From Immersiella caudata (taxonomy: Eukaryota > Ascomycota > Sordariomycetes > Sordariales > Lasiosphaeriaceae), in assembly GCA_030512335.1 (NCBI GenBank), contig JAULSU010000007.1, positions 3,968,001-4,032,000 on the forward strand: a stretch of 64,000 nucleotides of DNA, given 5' to 3'. Below the pieces are notes generated by a model, which had not been told where the DNA came from, did no database searches, and saw only the letters and a program-made list of their open reading frames with translations. Shown here piece by piece: positions 52,886-62,501 of the stretch (position 1 is its first letter; each line of letters begins with the position of its first letter). The position numbers and the translations under genes were made by a program.

Positions 52886-55051
52886 ATGTCTTCCATCACA
52901 GCAGAGCTTCCTGCCCCACCTCCATACGTCGAGGCGGCACCCACACCCAGTGCGATTCTCGAGCAGCCCAGCATCGACGAGAAAAAGGCCAAGCTCGAGC
53001 GCGACATTGCCGACGAACCATTTGTCGACATCGACCCCGGCGTATTTGACAATGAGCTCCTCCGGCAAAAGCTGTACACTACAGCTGGAGATTCAGACGA
53101 AATGGAGGGCGACATCAAAGTCGGCACCTATGCTGGCACCCAGGCCGCCATCACCCATCTCTACCACCGGATCGAGCGCACTTACGAGTCGCTGTACGAT
53201 GTCATGCAGATCGAACCCACTCTGCCGCGCCTCATTGCGCGCGAGGAAAAGAAGGCAATCTACCGCTGGTCGGCCTATCCCAAAAACCCCGATGGCTCCA
53301 CCGCACAATACCCGCCCCATCTCGAGACCATCCCCGAAGGCGACAAGGTGTCCGACAACGACATCTTCGGCTTCCTCCGCATCAAGGAGACCCAGCTGCT
53401 CGTCGCCAAGGTCGTGCCCGACAAGATTGTGGGGAAGACGTTCAACTGGTTCCAGAGTGTCGTGGCCCAGCTCATTGAGGGCAATCCCATGAACGGCACC
53501 CTCCGCCAACTCGAGGACTACAACCGCAACAATCGCAAGTCGGGCATCGATATTGAGGGTGGCCGCAATATTGGTTTGCTTCCGGATTGGTATTCCGATC
53601 GCCGTTACGCCGACCAGTCCTTCACGGGTACCAATCCCACCACAATCAAGTCTGTGCCGAAAGATCTCCTCGCCGAGTTCATCGCGGCTGCCGAGAAGGG
53701 AGACTACACCTACTGGGCCAAGACGTTGCCGACGATTGACACAAAGAGCCTCTTTGTGCAGGACGCCCGCGACCTCCGCTCTCTCATCGGCGCCGATGCC
53801 GACGAGACCCTCTTCAACAAGGAGCCCCTATCCGACGACAACTGGGCTTGTGCGTCTGTCACCCTATTTCAGCTGCACAACGATGGCCGACTCCACCCTA
53901 TTGCCATTGTGGTCGACTACAAGGATTCCATGGATAAGTCGGTGACCATCTTCAACAAGCGCACCAAGCCGTCGGACCCAACTACCTCGGAGGAGACCGA
54001 TTGGCCGTGGCGCTACGCCAAAACTTGCGCTCAAGTCACCGACTGGATCCGTCACGAGGTCATCGTCCACCTTACGCGCGCCCATCTCATCGAAGAAGCT
54101 CTCATCGTCGCCACCCACCGCTGTTTCGACATGGATCATATCGTCTTCAAGCTGTTGCAGCCGCACTGGTTCAAGACCCTCTCCCTCAACGCCGCTGCGC
54201 GCGCGACCCTCGTTCCTCAGATCATCAAAGACCTCACCGGCGTCAAGCCCGACTACCTCTTCCAGTACATCCGTTCCGAATTCGAGCAGTTCGACTACGT
54301 CGCCAACTACGTCCCCAACGATCTCGCCCGCCGCGGCTTCCCCAACACCGTCGAAGGCCTCTCAGCCGAGAAATACCGCGACTACGCCTACGCCCGCAAC
54401 ATGCTGCCCATGTGGCACTGCATCCGCCGCTACGTATCCACCGTCCTCGCCACAAAGTACCACCCCCCGGCCCTGGCCGACGAGCTCGTTCAAAAAGATC
54501 CCGCGATCCTCCGCTGGAGCCAAGAGGTCCAAACCGCCGGCCACATCAAATCCTTCCCCACCATCACCACCCTCGACAGCCTCATCGACGCCGTCACCAT
54601 GAGCATCCACATCGCCGCTCCCTTCCACTCCGCCGTCAACTACCTCCAAAACTTCTACCACGCCTTCGTCATCGCCAAACCCCCCTCTCTCTGCTCCCCG
54701 CTCCCAAACACCCTCTCCGAGCTCAAAAAGTACAAGGAAGCCGACCTCGTACGCGCCCTCCCCATCGGCCGTCAACGTCAGTGGCTCCTGACGGTGCAAG
54801 TACCATGGCTTCTGAGCTCCAAGGTGGCGAGCGAGAGAAATCTAATCACTTTTGCGCAGTCGCAGTGGCGGACGCTGAGGGATGCGAAGGGCGCGGGGGA
54901 TAGGAAGGTGGCGGAGGCGAGCAAGACGTTTTATGACGAGTTGAGAAGGTTGGATGTGGAGTTTGCGATGCATAGTAACGAGATGAATGAGGGGAGTATC
55001 CCGTACTCGGTTATGGATCCAGATAATACGGCGGTTTCGATTTTGATTTAG
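52886..55051 (+). CDS. Lipoxygenase (intracellular, metal-dependent)
   Basis: One intronless 721-residue frame. The metal-binding helix has the H-x4-H-x4-H pattern (His390, His395, His400) followed by LIEEALIVATHR, corresponding to the classical lipoxygenase motif whose second and third His are ligands. The second helix has HSAVNYLQ with His581 and Asn585, and the protein ends VSILI with a C-terminal Ile (Ile721) as fifth ligand. All five ligands are thus present. It dioxygenates polyunsaturated fatty acids to hydroperoxides, giving oxylipin signals. There is no signal peptide, unlike the secreted fungal manganese lipoxygenases, so it is probably cytosolic; whether iron or manganese is used cannot be told. 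Confidence 0.95.
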   Translation: MSSITAELPAPPPYVEAAPTPSAILEQPSIDEKKAKLERDIADEPFVDIDPGVFDNELLRQKLYTTAGDSDEMEGDIKVGTYAGTQAAITHLYHRIERTYESLYDVMQIEPTLPRLIAREEKKAIYRWSAYPKNPDGSTAQYPPHLETIPEGDKVSDNDIFGFLRIKETQLLVAKVVPDKIVGKTFNWFQSVVAQLIEGNPMNGTLRQLEDYNRNNRKSGIDIEGGRNIGLLPDWYSDRRYADQSFTGTNPTTIKSVPKDLLAEFIAAAEKGDYTYWAKTLPTIDTKSLFVQDARDLRSLIGADADETLFNKEPLSDDNWACASVTLFQLHNDGRLHPIAIVVDYKDSMDKSVTIFNKRTKPSDPTTSEETDWPWRYAKTCAQVTDWIRHEVIVHLTRAHLIEEALIVATHRCFDMDHIVFKLLQPHWFKTLSLNAAARATLVPQIIKDLTGVKPDYLFQYIRSEFEQFDYVANYVPNDLARRGFPNTVEGLSAEKYRDYAYARNMLPMWHCIRRYVSTVLATKYHPPALADELVQKDPAILRWSQEVQTAGHIKSFPTITTLDSLIDAVTMSIHIAAPFHSAVNYLQNFYHAFVIAKPPSLCSPLPNTLSELKKYKEADLVRALPIGRQRQWLLTVQVPWLLSSKVASERNLITFAQSQWRTLRDAKGAGDRKVAEASKTFYDELRRLDVEFAMHSNEMNEGSIPYSVMDPDNTAVSILI

Positions 55052-56456
55052 GGGGTGAGGGATGGTTTAGATAATTAGGTAGGTATTAGTGATGGAGATG
55101 GAGATGATGTTTGAGATTGCGCGGCTGCACCGACGCGTCTTGGGAATGGGCCGACTTGGATCAGATTGTGGTAGCAGATCGCGATAGATATTTACGTTAG
55201 GGATTGCCGTTTCCAGGCACGATAATAATGCAGCTTGGATCTTTTGATTTTCCCGGTCAGATTTTTCGTATTGATTCCCGAGACAAGCGCCGCTTCAGCT
55301 TTTTCAACCTCATTTCATCCACCCGCTTAGTATGGTAGCTAAGGCGTAGCTAAGAGCCTTTCCGGGATAGAGACTAGGTCCTTAGCGCCGGGTACTGCTG
55401 TGTGGTAAATTTTGCACCAACGCAGAGGTGTGCATGCTGTTACTCAAGATGTTGATGCATAGTGCTATCTATGACTGCGCTCGTGTATGTGTTGGAGCGG
55501 TGTGCTACCTCAAACTCGGGTCTGTCCGCATTCGAATGCTACAATAAATGGTACGATAAACAGGAAGCTTTAGCCGATGATGGATGGGCTTGCGTTGCTG
55601 GCTGATGTTGTTGCAAACCGGTCTGGTGGTCTGAGGTGAGCCTCGGGCCACAAAATCTGCTTCGCGTCTATCTCTTCGTCCTGCGGCTGCATGTGGGAAA
55701 GCTGCGGCCGGTTCGTTCTCTGAATTCCAAGGGGATAGTGGTGCCACTGGAATCGTCTGATTCATTAGCATTGTTCGGTTAAAGATTTTTCAGGTGTTGC
55801 GGTTGTGTGAACGGACGGACCGATAGGGCGAAGTTAAGGAGCTACCGGCCACAAAAGAACGGTTGAGAATCTATGCGGAGAGAACCCCCTTATCCTTGAC
55901 CAAGTTCCAATCGTCTATTCGAATTTCAGCAATACAGGTGCTACCTCTGGGCTGTGGGGTTTTTGGGACCAGTACCTAAGCCTTGCCTGTCCAACTGGAC
56001 TACCGTTGTTACAGCTGCGTGGTTCTTCGCTGGTGACACGGTACACATCAGAACGAGACATGGCCTGCTCACTCGAAAGGTTTGGGATATTCTAGGTTAC
56101 ACCTGTGCGCGAGAGTTTAAGCTCCAGCATTTGCTCTCGAGTTCAGAATGCGGTATTGGCTGGAGGGTTTTGGTAGCTTAGAGAACACGACAGGTGGGAC
56201 ACGGAACGTGACGCGTGGGAGGAATACCGGCCTCATTTGGCTCAAACCCGTCCAACTGGAGCAACTGTGTAGAGCAGATGCTGCAAACGGGAGGCGTTCT
56301 GTCGAATCCAGACCCGAAAGTGGTATAAGAGAGGAACAGAGGAACAGAGGCACCAAGGTATCTCACAAGACCAGCAAGCCTTTCTCTAGCAAACCAGGTG
56401 ACACCTCACCGCCAGCAATCAAGCCGCGAACCAATCTTGTCTACCCGACACTCGCA
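55052..56456. other. Intergenic stretch without a supported gene
   Basis: About 1.4 kb with only short frames. The right end contains the promoter of the small secreted gene at 56457. Confidence 0.4.
56324..56330 (+). promoter_or_regulatory. TATA-like box of the small secreted gene
   Basis: TATAAGA in GTGGTATAAGAGAGG lies 133 bp before the ATG at 56457. Confidence 0.4.
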
Positions 56457-56807
56457 ATGCACTCATACAAGACCATCCTCTCCACGCTCGCGGTGCTTCT
56501 CGGCACCAGCCATGCTGTCTTGTAAGCCTTCTTTATCCCACCCGGCCTGATAGGGGTGAATTCTAACCGCATTTTTATCGGCGTGTGCACCGACTACGAC
56601 ACCAACACAGGGGACTGCATGGGCATGTGCACCGAGGTCTACATCGCCATGGGCGAGAAGAAGGAGGTGCCCAACACCGAGTGTATCTACAACCCTGACT
56701 CGGACACGGGGTTCGACCTTCTTGTTTGCACCCAGCAAGGCTCTTACCAAGATATGCGCCCGCTTTCCGAGTCCATACCTGACATCCGGGGCTGCTTCAA
56801 TTGGTAG
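56457..56807 (+). CDS. Small secreted Cys-containing protein (two exons, borders unresolved)
   Basis: The ATG at 56457 opens a clean signal peptide (MHSYKTILSTLAVLLGTSHA), then a donor GTAAGC at 56523. Downstream, a frame ending at 56807 reads VCTDYDTNTGDCMGMCTEVY, TECIYNPDSDTGFDL and PDIRGCFNW, with six Cys. A TCTAAC branch-like site lies between, but the only nearby AG (ACACAG, 56604-56609) gives a phase mismatch with the donor, so the splice junction is unresolved or damaged. The size, signal peptide and Cys pattern fit a small secreted effector-like protein. Family unknown. Confidence 0.5.
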
Positions 56808-57109
56808 GTTCCGAACAACTGGATCATCATCCGGGCAACTGAGAGACTGGGGCTAGGTGGAAGTTTTTGCATTTGGCCACTATGCGGGAGGACAGACAAC
56901 CTGGAACAAGGCAGAGCAACCTTCATTGATTAATACGAACAATTACAGTCCTTTAGTATTGTTATCTAGCATACAGCAATGTCTATTTGCATCTGAAACA
57001 CATCTTCCTCGCTCTCATCTCCAATGATAGCACCCCAACCCCAACCATATTCTTCACCTAGTTGCTACCCCTCTCCCAACGAAGCCCACATCACCCTCTC
57101 AGCGACCTC

Positions 57110-57785
57110 CTCATGAGGTAAATGAGCACAAATGAACCAGAGTCGCGAATGCTTTAGGTCCCAAAACACAAAGGGCACAGCCATCACTCACAGGAGGAAG
57201 CCAAGCCCCTACCCAGGCCAAAGTCTCACTTGTATATCTACTGCTGCTGGGAATTCCGGGAGATGAGGTCAGGATGGTGTTTTTGGGGATATCGTTGCCG
57301 TTGTTGGTTGGACTCGGAGATGCATCGATCGACCTGAATGCTGGAGACCTTTCGAGTGTTGATTGAAATGCCCCGGAGCCAGGAGAAGATGATGCAGACG
57401 GCAGGGCAGTAGGGACTTGCAGAGAAGAAGCTGCGAGAGAAACCTCAGGAACAGAAAGACTCGGGGGGTTCGAAGACGTGCCGGCTTATGACGCGCTAAC
57501 TGGTAAGGGCTGAGACACGGGCTGTGACTCTGAGGCGGAAAGAGCAGCCGGTCTGGCTGTTAGCAAGAGGCCAATCTGAACCAACTATTGCGGCAGCTCA
57601 GGAAGGGGAATTTCGAGAAGCTCAGCAGCCGGGGAGAGGACAGAAATGTCTTCAAGCGCGAAGACGTTATTCTGTGTGGCGCGAAAGAATTTGGCTGCTT
57701 GTACCAACGTCTCCATTTTCTCAAAGGGGTATTTCCTGCGGTTTACCATGCTCTTGCAGGTGACGGTTGCAGCTGCAAATAGAGC
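57110..57785 (-). pseudogene. Secreted-type protein relic with Ser/Thr/Pro-rich tail
   Basis: One minus-strand frame reads VTCKSMVNRRKYPFEKMETL, then VQAAKFFRATQNNVFALEDI and AAELLEIPLPELPQ, followed by a Ser/Thr/Pro-rich stretch (VPEVSLAASSLQVPTALPS and more) down to a stop near 57111. Only two in-frame stops (a TAG after ELPQ near 57590 and a TAA near 57487) break it. A compact domain followed by such a linker is typical of secreted or cell-wall proteins; the compact part is reminiscent of a LysM-like module, but I cannot assign it firmly. Confidence 0.4.
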
Positions 57786-57852
57786 TGACAGTGAGTAATG
57801 GCAGGAGAGTGGGGCCAGGGTCGGGGTTGCTTTCCTTGCTTGAAAGGAGGGC

Positions 57853-58434
57853 GCCTCTGGACTGGCACTGTTAGGAAACCTTGCCAGTTCGATCCGGAGT
57901 CACGAGACGCCATGGCTAGAGCACATCGAAGCAGCTACTAGAGTGTGGACGCGGTCGATTCGTATGTCTCCCGAGGGCATTTTACCATATGATTGCATGC
58001 TCACTGTTTGCATTTCAGGTGGCCATACTACGATGGCAATCCGTGGAATACAAGAAATTCCTTTCGGGGCTACTTTGCTTTTCCTGATCGATGGGATCGA
58101 TCAGCCAATCGGCCTCATCCACGTGGATGTTTTCGGGGCTGTGCCTTGGCCGGAAGGTTGGACAATCGACATGCCGAAGCGCCTCATAAGGTTGCACGGC
58201 GCACCTGACTTCGAAGCGCGCACACGCGCTGTTGAGGAAGCCATTTTGAAGAGCCACGCCGCCAACGCGTCCCGAGCCTTCGTATCTGGCACGATGAACG
58301 CTTTTCCATCTATTCTGCCGACGGAAAACATGTCCTGGATGTCGACGGAAGTGGAGTCGATGTTGCTAGCCGATTGTGGCGGTGGGTGGTTGTACCGCAT
58401 GTTCAGATATCAGGGGTATTGCACTCTTGGTTGA
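57853..58434 (+). CDS. Uncharacterised protein fragment with one intron
   Basis: A convincing intron (GTATGT...GCTCAC...TTTCAG, 57962-58018) joins LASSIRSHETPWLEHIEAAT (before) to GHTTMAIRGIQEIPFGATLL (after), and the frame continues to 58434 with IGLIHVDVFGAVPWPEGW and EEAILKSHAANASRAFVSG. No ATG opens the first exon before an upstream TGA, so another upstream exon is missing or the start has been lost. I recognise no family. Its antisense frames are also open, which lowers confidence. Confidence 0.35.
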   Translation, partial: ASGLALLGNLASSIRSHETPWLEHIEAATRVWTRSIRMSPEGILPYDCMLTVCISGGHTTMAIRGIQEIPFGATLLFLIDGIDQPIGLIHVDVFGAVPWPEGWTIDMPKRLIRLHGAPDFEARTRAVEEAILKSHAANASRAFVSGTMNAFPSILPTENMSWMSTEVESMLLADCGGGWLYRMFRYQGYCTLG

Positions 58435-58611
58435 GGCCTTGGAGTTGGCTCCCTCTTAAAGTCAAAACTCTATGGACGTAGCAAATAAGGGTTATATGCG
58501 CACTGAATACTGCAATTATCGGGAGCTCAGGTCGAAATTTACAAGGTGGATCACCCCCTTGTGTATTTATGCACATCCCCAGAACCAATCCCAGAACTGA
58601 AGTTCATCACC

Positions 58612-59659
58612 TTAGTAAGGGGTGCTCCGGCTCTGGCTCGACGACCATAACCCGCCCTTTTCGATGCTTCTGATGCCAATGTAGTAAATCGACAAAAGGA
58701 CCAAGAACATGCCAACTCGATCCAAAAACGGGTCAGCGATGTAAAACCATGCCAACGCGTTAGTGGTTTGGTGCCTTGGTGCAAACAGCAAAGAGAGCTC
58801 TGAGATGCTCCAGAGTCTCACAATTAGGAAAGTTACTGCCGCAGTCGTCAATAGGTTTACAGACTGTACGTGACTCTGTCAGAATACGAAACCAAATGTC
58901 GGAAAGGACCCGGGACTTACCACTCTCAACTCCTCCATCTTGACAGAAGCCTTCGCAGCCTTATAGGCCGTCAACACCACCGGAATCGAAGCTAACATCA
59001 GGGCAAGAACTGCGCCACCACCGAGAGCCATTCCCACCCTGCTGCCATTGAACTGGTCATCGAGGCTCGGGCTGTAATACTGACCCGCCTGATAATTTGC
59101 GCTGACGAAAAGAATAGCGAGAGTGGCCTCGGCCAGGGCAAGGCAAACGGCAGTTGTCGATAACGCATAGACAGCGGATCGCGTCAAAGGCAGCTCATCG
59201 TGCGCAGCGCATAACGAGTTCACACTGGTGGCGACTTTTGTGATTGTGATAGCGGCCATGGCGACGCCGATGCGGCGTAGGAGGCGCCCTATGGGCTCGA
59301 GCCGGTGAGCGTCACCGGGGAGGTCTTCAGAGGAGTTAAAGATGGTGAAGCTCAACGGGCCGTGGAGGAACGTGTAGATGGCGCACGCTGTCATGGACAG
59401 GGTGTACGCGCTGGTGGAACTGTGTCAGTTTGGCCCGAGGGGATTGATTCAGGGGTAAAAGTAAGACTTACACGATGCAAACTCCCATGGTGGCAAAGAG
59501 CCAAATAAAGCATTTCCTCGCCGCATCGCCCTTGATTTTGATGCGGACGAGGGCGCAGATGCCGGTTATGCCAATGGCGAGGGCGGCAAGACCCTCAATC
59601 GAGGCGCTGGCGCCAAAGGCATCTTCAGGTCTCCAGGAAAACCTGCCACCCTTGCCCAT
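58612..59659 (-). CDS. Multi-pass integral membrane protein of unknown function
   Basis: Three exons: 59472-59659, 58921-59419 and 58612-58863 (312 residues); introns start GTAAGT and end CACAG or TACAG. The ATG at 59659 (MGKGGRFSW) is the first true ATG; the frame is open upstream from a TTG only. About seven hydrophobic helices are visible, for example GLAALAIGITGICALV, CFIWLFATMGVCIV, AVCLALAEATLAILFV, GAVLALMLASIPVVL and MFLVLLSIYYIGI. The layout recalls fungal rhodopsin-like/PTH11-type or other seven-helix proteins, but it lacks the CFEM or conserved motifs I would need to say so. Confidence 0.7.
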
Positions 59660-60118
59660 GAAAGCGCTGTTGAGTGAGGCTGGACGGTAACGGCGCAACA
59701 GTGGGGTGAAAGGTGATAGTTTGAACGACGTTGGGCATGGCCGCGTCGCGAAAAAGTTATATTAGGCGCGCACGCTGAGGCCTCTTGAAAACAAGCACCT
59801 ACCCCTGTCTCCGGTACCGATATCCCTCCGCCGCCATGGGGGTCGAAATGCCTCGATGCAACCTCGACGCTCAGCCCGTCTTGGCTGGCCAATCCCATCA
59901 ACCCAAATCTTGTGCAACGGGTTGGTCTCGCTGGACAAGGCAAATTAAAAGTTGATTGTGGTCAAGGGGAGTTCATTGTCTTCATGCGTGCAACGGCCTC
60001 AGAAAGACGCCTTTGGAGCTAGTGCTAAATGCCCCCGCCAAGAACTTCGGCCAGAACGCGATTGTGGCCACGAGTTGTATAAAGAACAAAGTGATCGCGA
60101 GATTGCTGAGCTGAAAAC

Positions 60119-60700
60119 TCAAAGTACTGCCAAGTCCGTATCGAACTCAGTCGAGCCATCTCGCTTGATGCGAGTGGTGGTATCGACGACCGTTCGCTCA
60201 AGAACTGCTAAATCGGCATCAAATTCGGTTGAACCATCTCTCTTGGCAGCCACGGGGTCATGGCGCTTGAGGACGGCGAGGTCCGCGTCGAGCTCGGTGG
60301 AGCCATCCCGCTTGACGGCACCTACACGGTCTTGTGAGTGTGGTTCTGTGGAACTTGTGGCGGAGCGCTTCATTGAGCTTGCGAGCAGTGGAAGTGCAGT
60401 TGCAAAGTGCCTTGTCTTTTTGGAAGTGAGGTCAGGAGCTAAGCTCCAATAAGTACAAAAGAAACGGCCCTGCTGGGCCCAGAGCGCCGGAACATTGGTC
60501 CCTGCGCTCCGCTGGAGCGCAGGGCCGATGGACCCCCTGCTCGCGGTGGCTCGGCTTGGCGCCAAGCCACCCCCCAGATTTCGACAGGTTCCGTTTCTGA
60601 AAGAGAAAGAGAATTCGGGAATACTGATGGGAGTGCTTGGGGCAGCTAGGGCGGAGAAGGCCGAAGCCGAGAGCATAAGGATGGTGGTGATGAACTTCAT
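60119..60700 (-). CDS. Kex2-processed repeat peptide precursor (KEP type)
   Basis: Start at the ATG at 60700, giving a signal peptide (MKFITTILMLSASAFSALAA) and 193 residues. The C-terminal half carries three near-identical 13-residue repeats, DGSTELDADLAVL (132-144), DGSTEFDADLAVL (155-167) and DGSTEFDTDLAVL (181-193), each directly preceded by Lys-Arg (130-131, 153-154, 179-180); further Lys-Arg pairs occur at 111-112 and 145-146. The last repeat ends exactly at the stop. This is the architecture of secreted precursors cut by the Golgi protease Kex2 to release peptides (pheromones, repellents, or cores of ribosomal cyclic peptides). The repeats lack Tyr, and no UstY-type (DUF3328) gene is in the window, so a cyclised product is not indicated. 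The central region (about 36-105) is unlike the rest and might be an intron or insertion. Confidence 0.7.
   Translation of the reverse strand: MKFITTILMLSASAFSALAAPSTPISIPEFSFSFRNGTCRNLGGGLAPSRATASRGSIGPALQRSAGTNVPALWAQQGRFFCTYWSLAPDLTSKKTRHFATALPLLASSMKRSATSSTEPHSQDRVGAVKRDGSTELDADLAVLKRHDPVAAKRDGSTEFDADLAVLERTVVDTTTRIKRDGSTEFDTDLAVL
60500..60524 (-). repeat. Perfect hairpin, 11-bp stem and 3-base loop
   Basis: CCCTGCGCTCC, loop GCT, then GGAGCGCAGGG. It lies in the central region of the repeat-peptide gene, together with a 16-bp palindrome at 60553-60568. Confidence 0.85.
60553..60568. repeat. 16-bp perfect palindrome GGCTTGGCGCCAAGCC
   Basis: The sequence equals its own complement and is flanked by further complementary bases (GGTGGCTC upstream; ACC downstream). 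It is in the same anomalous central segment of the precursor gene. Confidence 0.85.
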
Positions 60701-61281
60701 GATGTTGTGTTTGGATAGGACTTGGAGATGTGGGACTAAAGGCACATAGATGCCCGTGAATTCGAAGTGCTTACGGCGAAGACCGGTACTTATGTTGCCT
60801 GGCGTGAGTTTGGTAGGATAATGGGCAGGCGAGTTGGGTGACTATCGGGACTGCCTTGAACGAGACCAGCCCTTCAACGGCTTCTTCGCTCCCCCTCACT
60901 TGCCAAGCCCAAGAAGCCGTGAAGGATGCTGACAACCTGACGAAACCATCACACTTGATAGCATCAGCATATAACCTTGACGCTTCTTAGGGTTAGCTGC
61001 ACTCACGGCAGTACCGTGCTCATGGGCTCTCAACTGGTTCACCAATAGCAATATCAGCATAGCCAACCATGGGGTGATTCTGATACCTGACAGACATGAA
61101 GGATCCCGTTAAGCGCATATTTGCTTGGAGTCCCTCACTCATCACGTCCTATCCCTCATTATGCCTGTGTTGCGAGTGGTGGAATGCAGCCACTCACTGT
61201 CAGGGCTCCATCCAGCTGGTTTGTAATGGATGAACTCGCGGGCGTTATATGTGAGCCAGCAACCAGCAACAGCCCATTATT

Positions 61282-61520
61282 TGTCAGAAACACTGCACCT
61301 TGGAATGGGTGGAAATGAAGCGTGTTGCAGCAGGTTGATTGTATTGCTTGTGTTTGAGGTTCTGGCTTTCAGCCAGAACCTCCTTCTTTATAAGCCAATT
61401 CGTAAGATTCAGCTTCGTCAACATTATAGCTGAGGCTGACTGGCGTTCAGGCAGTGCCAAGCATCCAGTCAGCTTTGGTGACTGGAAGCCCAGGACCCCT
61501 GAACCCCTTTCTTTCTGACA
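61282..61520 (-). repeat. 239-bp repeat unit TGTCAGAAA...TTTCTGACA, copy 2 (inverted)
   Basis: On the minus strand it starts TGTCAGAAAGAAAGGGGTTC and ends GTGCAGTGTTTCTGACA, matching the unit at 165-401 throughout, including CTGACTGGATG and the hairpin GTTCTGGC...GCCAGAAC. The flank at 61521-61600, read on the minus strand, also resembles the flank of copy 1 (a TATTTAGATAGCTCATC stretch against TATAAGATACCATCATC), suggesting insertion at the same place in the same older LTR family. It is a candidate solo LTR or MITE. Confidence 0.65.
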
Positions 61521-61529
61521 ATAATTGTC

Positions 61530-62501
61530 TATGACCTCGAAGGTTCTTGCCCTTCGAAATACAATCTAGGTCTGATGAGCTATCTAAATACTCGTAGTCC
61601 TCCTAGGACAGAAAGTCCATGACTCCTGCCTGACCACTAGTGGCTTGTGCGCTAGGCTCGCCTTGTGGTACCAGGCTGCGAGATGTGGCCTGTCAGGGTC
61701 GGGGGCGTTCCGCGTGTGACAATCTTCCACCTCCAGCTGGAACTTCACCCCACCAAGCGATTCCAAACTTGTCTCCCCCGTCAAGCCCACTCTCCGGTCG
61801 CAGCACACGATTCCTCCTCTGCATCCAAGCTCCCGCATCCACAAACATCACCATCCATCCCAGCCGGACTTTTTAAGCTCATCCCCTCACCTCCCTCTCC
61901 TCAGCAGCAACTTGCAGTTGGGTGTTTGTGCGCGTGTCGGGGTGGAAGAAGAAGGCGAGTTTGGCGTTGTGAGATGATTAGTCAGATGTGATGGCGGACC
62001 GGAGGTCTGGCAGGGATTTGGTGTACCAATCATATTGGGTGCAGATACTTCAATGACGCAGCAAACACTTGCCCATGTGGGATACCTTCGCAGTAACGTC
62101 CCCGTCCTTTTGACCTGGGCGAGTCTTTGTGCTGTCTCGTGGATTTTCAGGGCCTGGGTACGATTACCTCCCCGTTCTGAGGCGGTGTTTTGTTCGGGCC
62201 CAGTGCCAAACAAAGCAGTGACACTGTGCACGACGCAGCGCACAGGTCAGGTGGGTGAGATTTCCTGGGAGGTCAAAACCATCATGATTCTAATCTGCTA
62301 CCCCATAAGTTACAAACGGTGCAGGGTCGTGGCACGGCAAGTGGAGCGCTCCAGCAACGCAAGGAAGATAGATGTAGGATGCATAACCTAACCTATATAT
62401 TTTTCCCCGCCTTCTCATCCTAGCAAATCGCAAAATGGATAGCACAAACAATCGCCGCCTCGCCTTCAAGCTGCGCCAAGATGCAAACCAGATCCCGAGG
62501 G
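61530..62501. promoter_or_regulatory. Region upstream of the terminal HET gene
   Basis: About 1 kb without a supported gene. A TATATAT run near 62395-62401 lies about 100 bp before the ATG at 62502. Confidence 0.35.

Noticed and set aside
59952..60452. 166-codon plus-strand frame with Ser-Val-Glu-Pro-Ser repeats
   Set aside because: The repeats are the antisense of the Lys-Arg-flanked peptide repeats; the minus strand has the signal peptide and logical cleavage sites.
60119..60700. Ustiloxin/phomopsin-type RiPP precursor
   Set aside because: The repeats contain no Tyr and no DUF3328 (UstY-like) gene is in the window; only a general Kex2-repeat precursor is supported.
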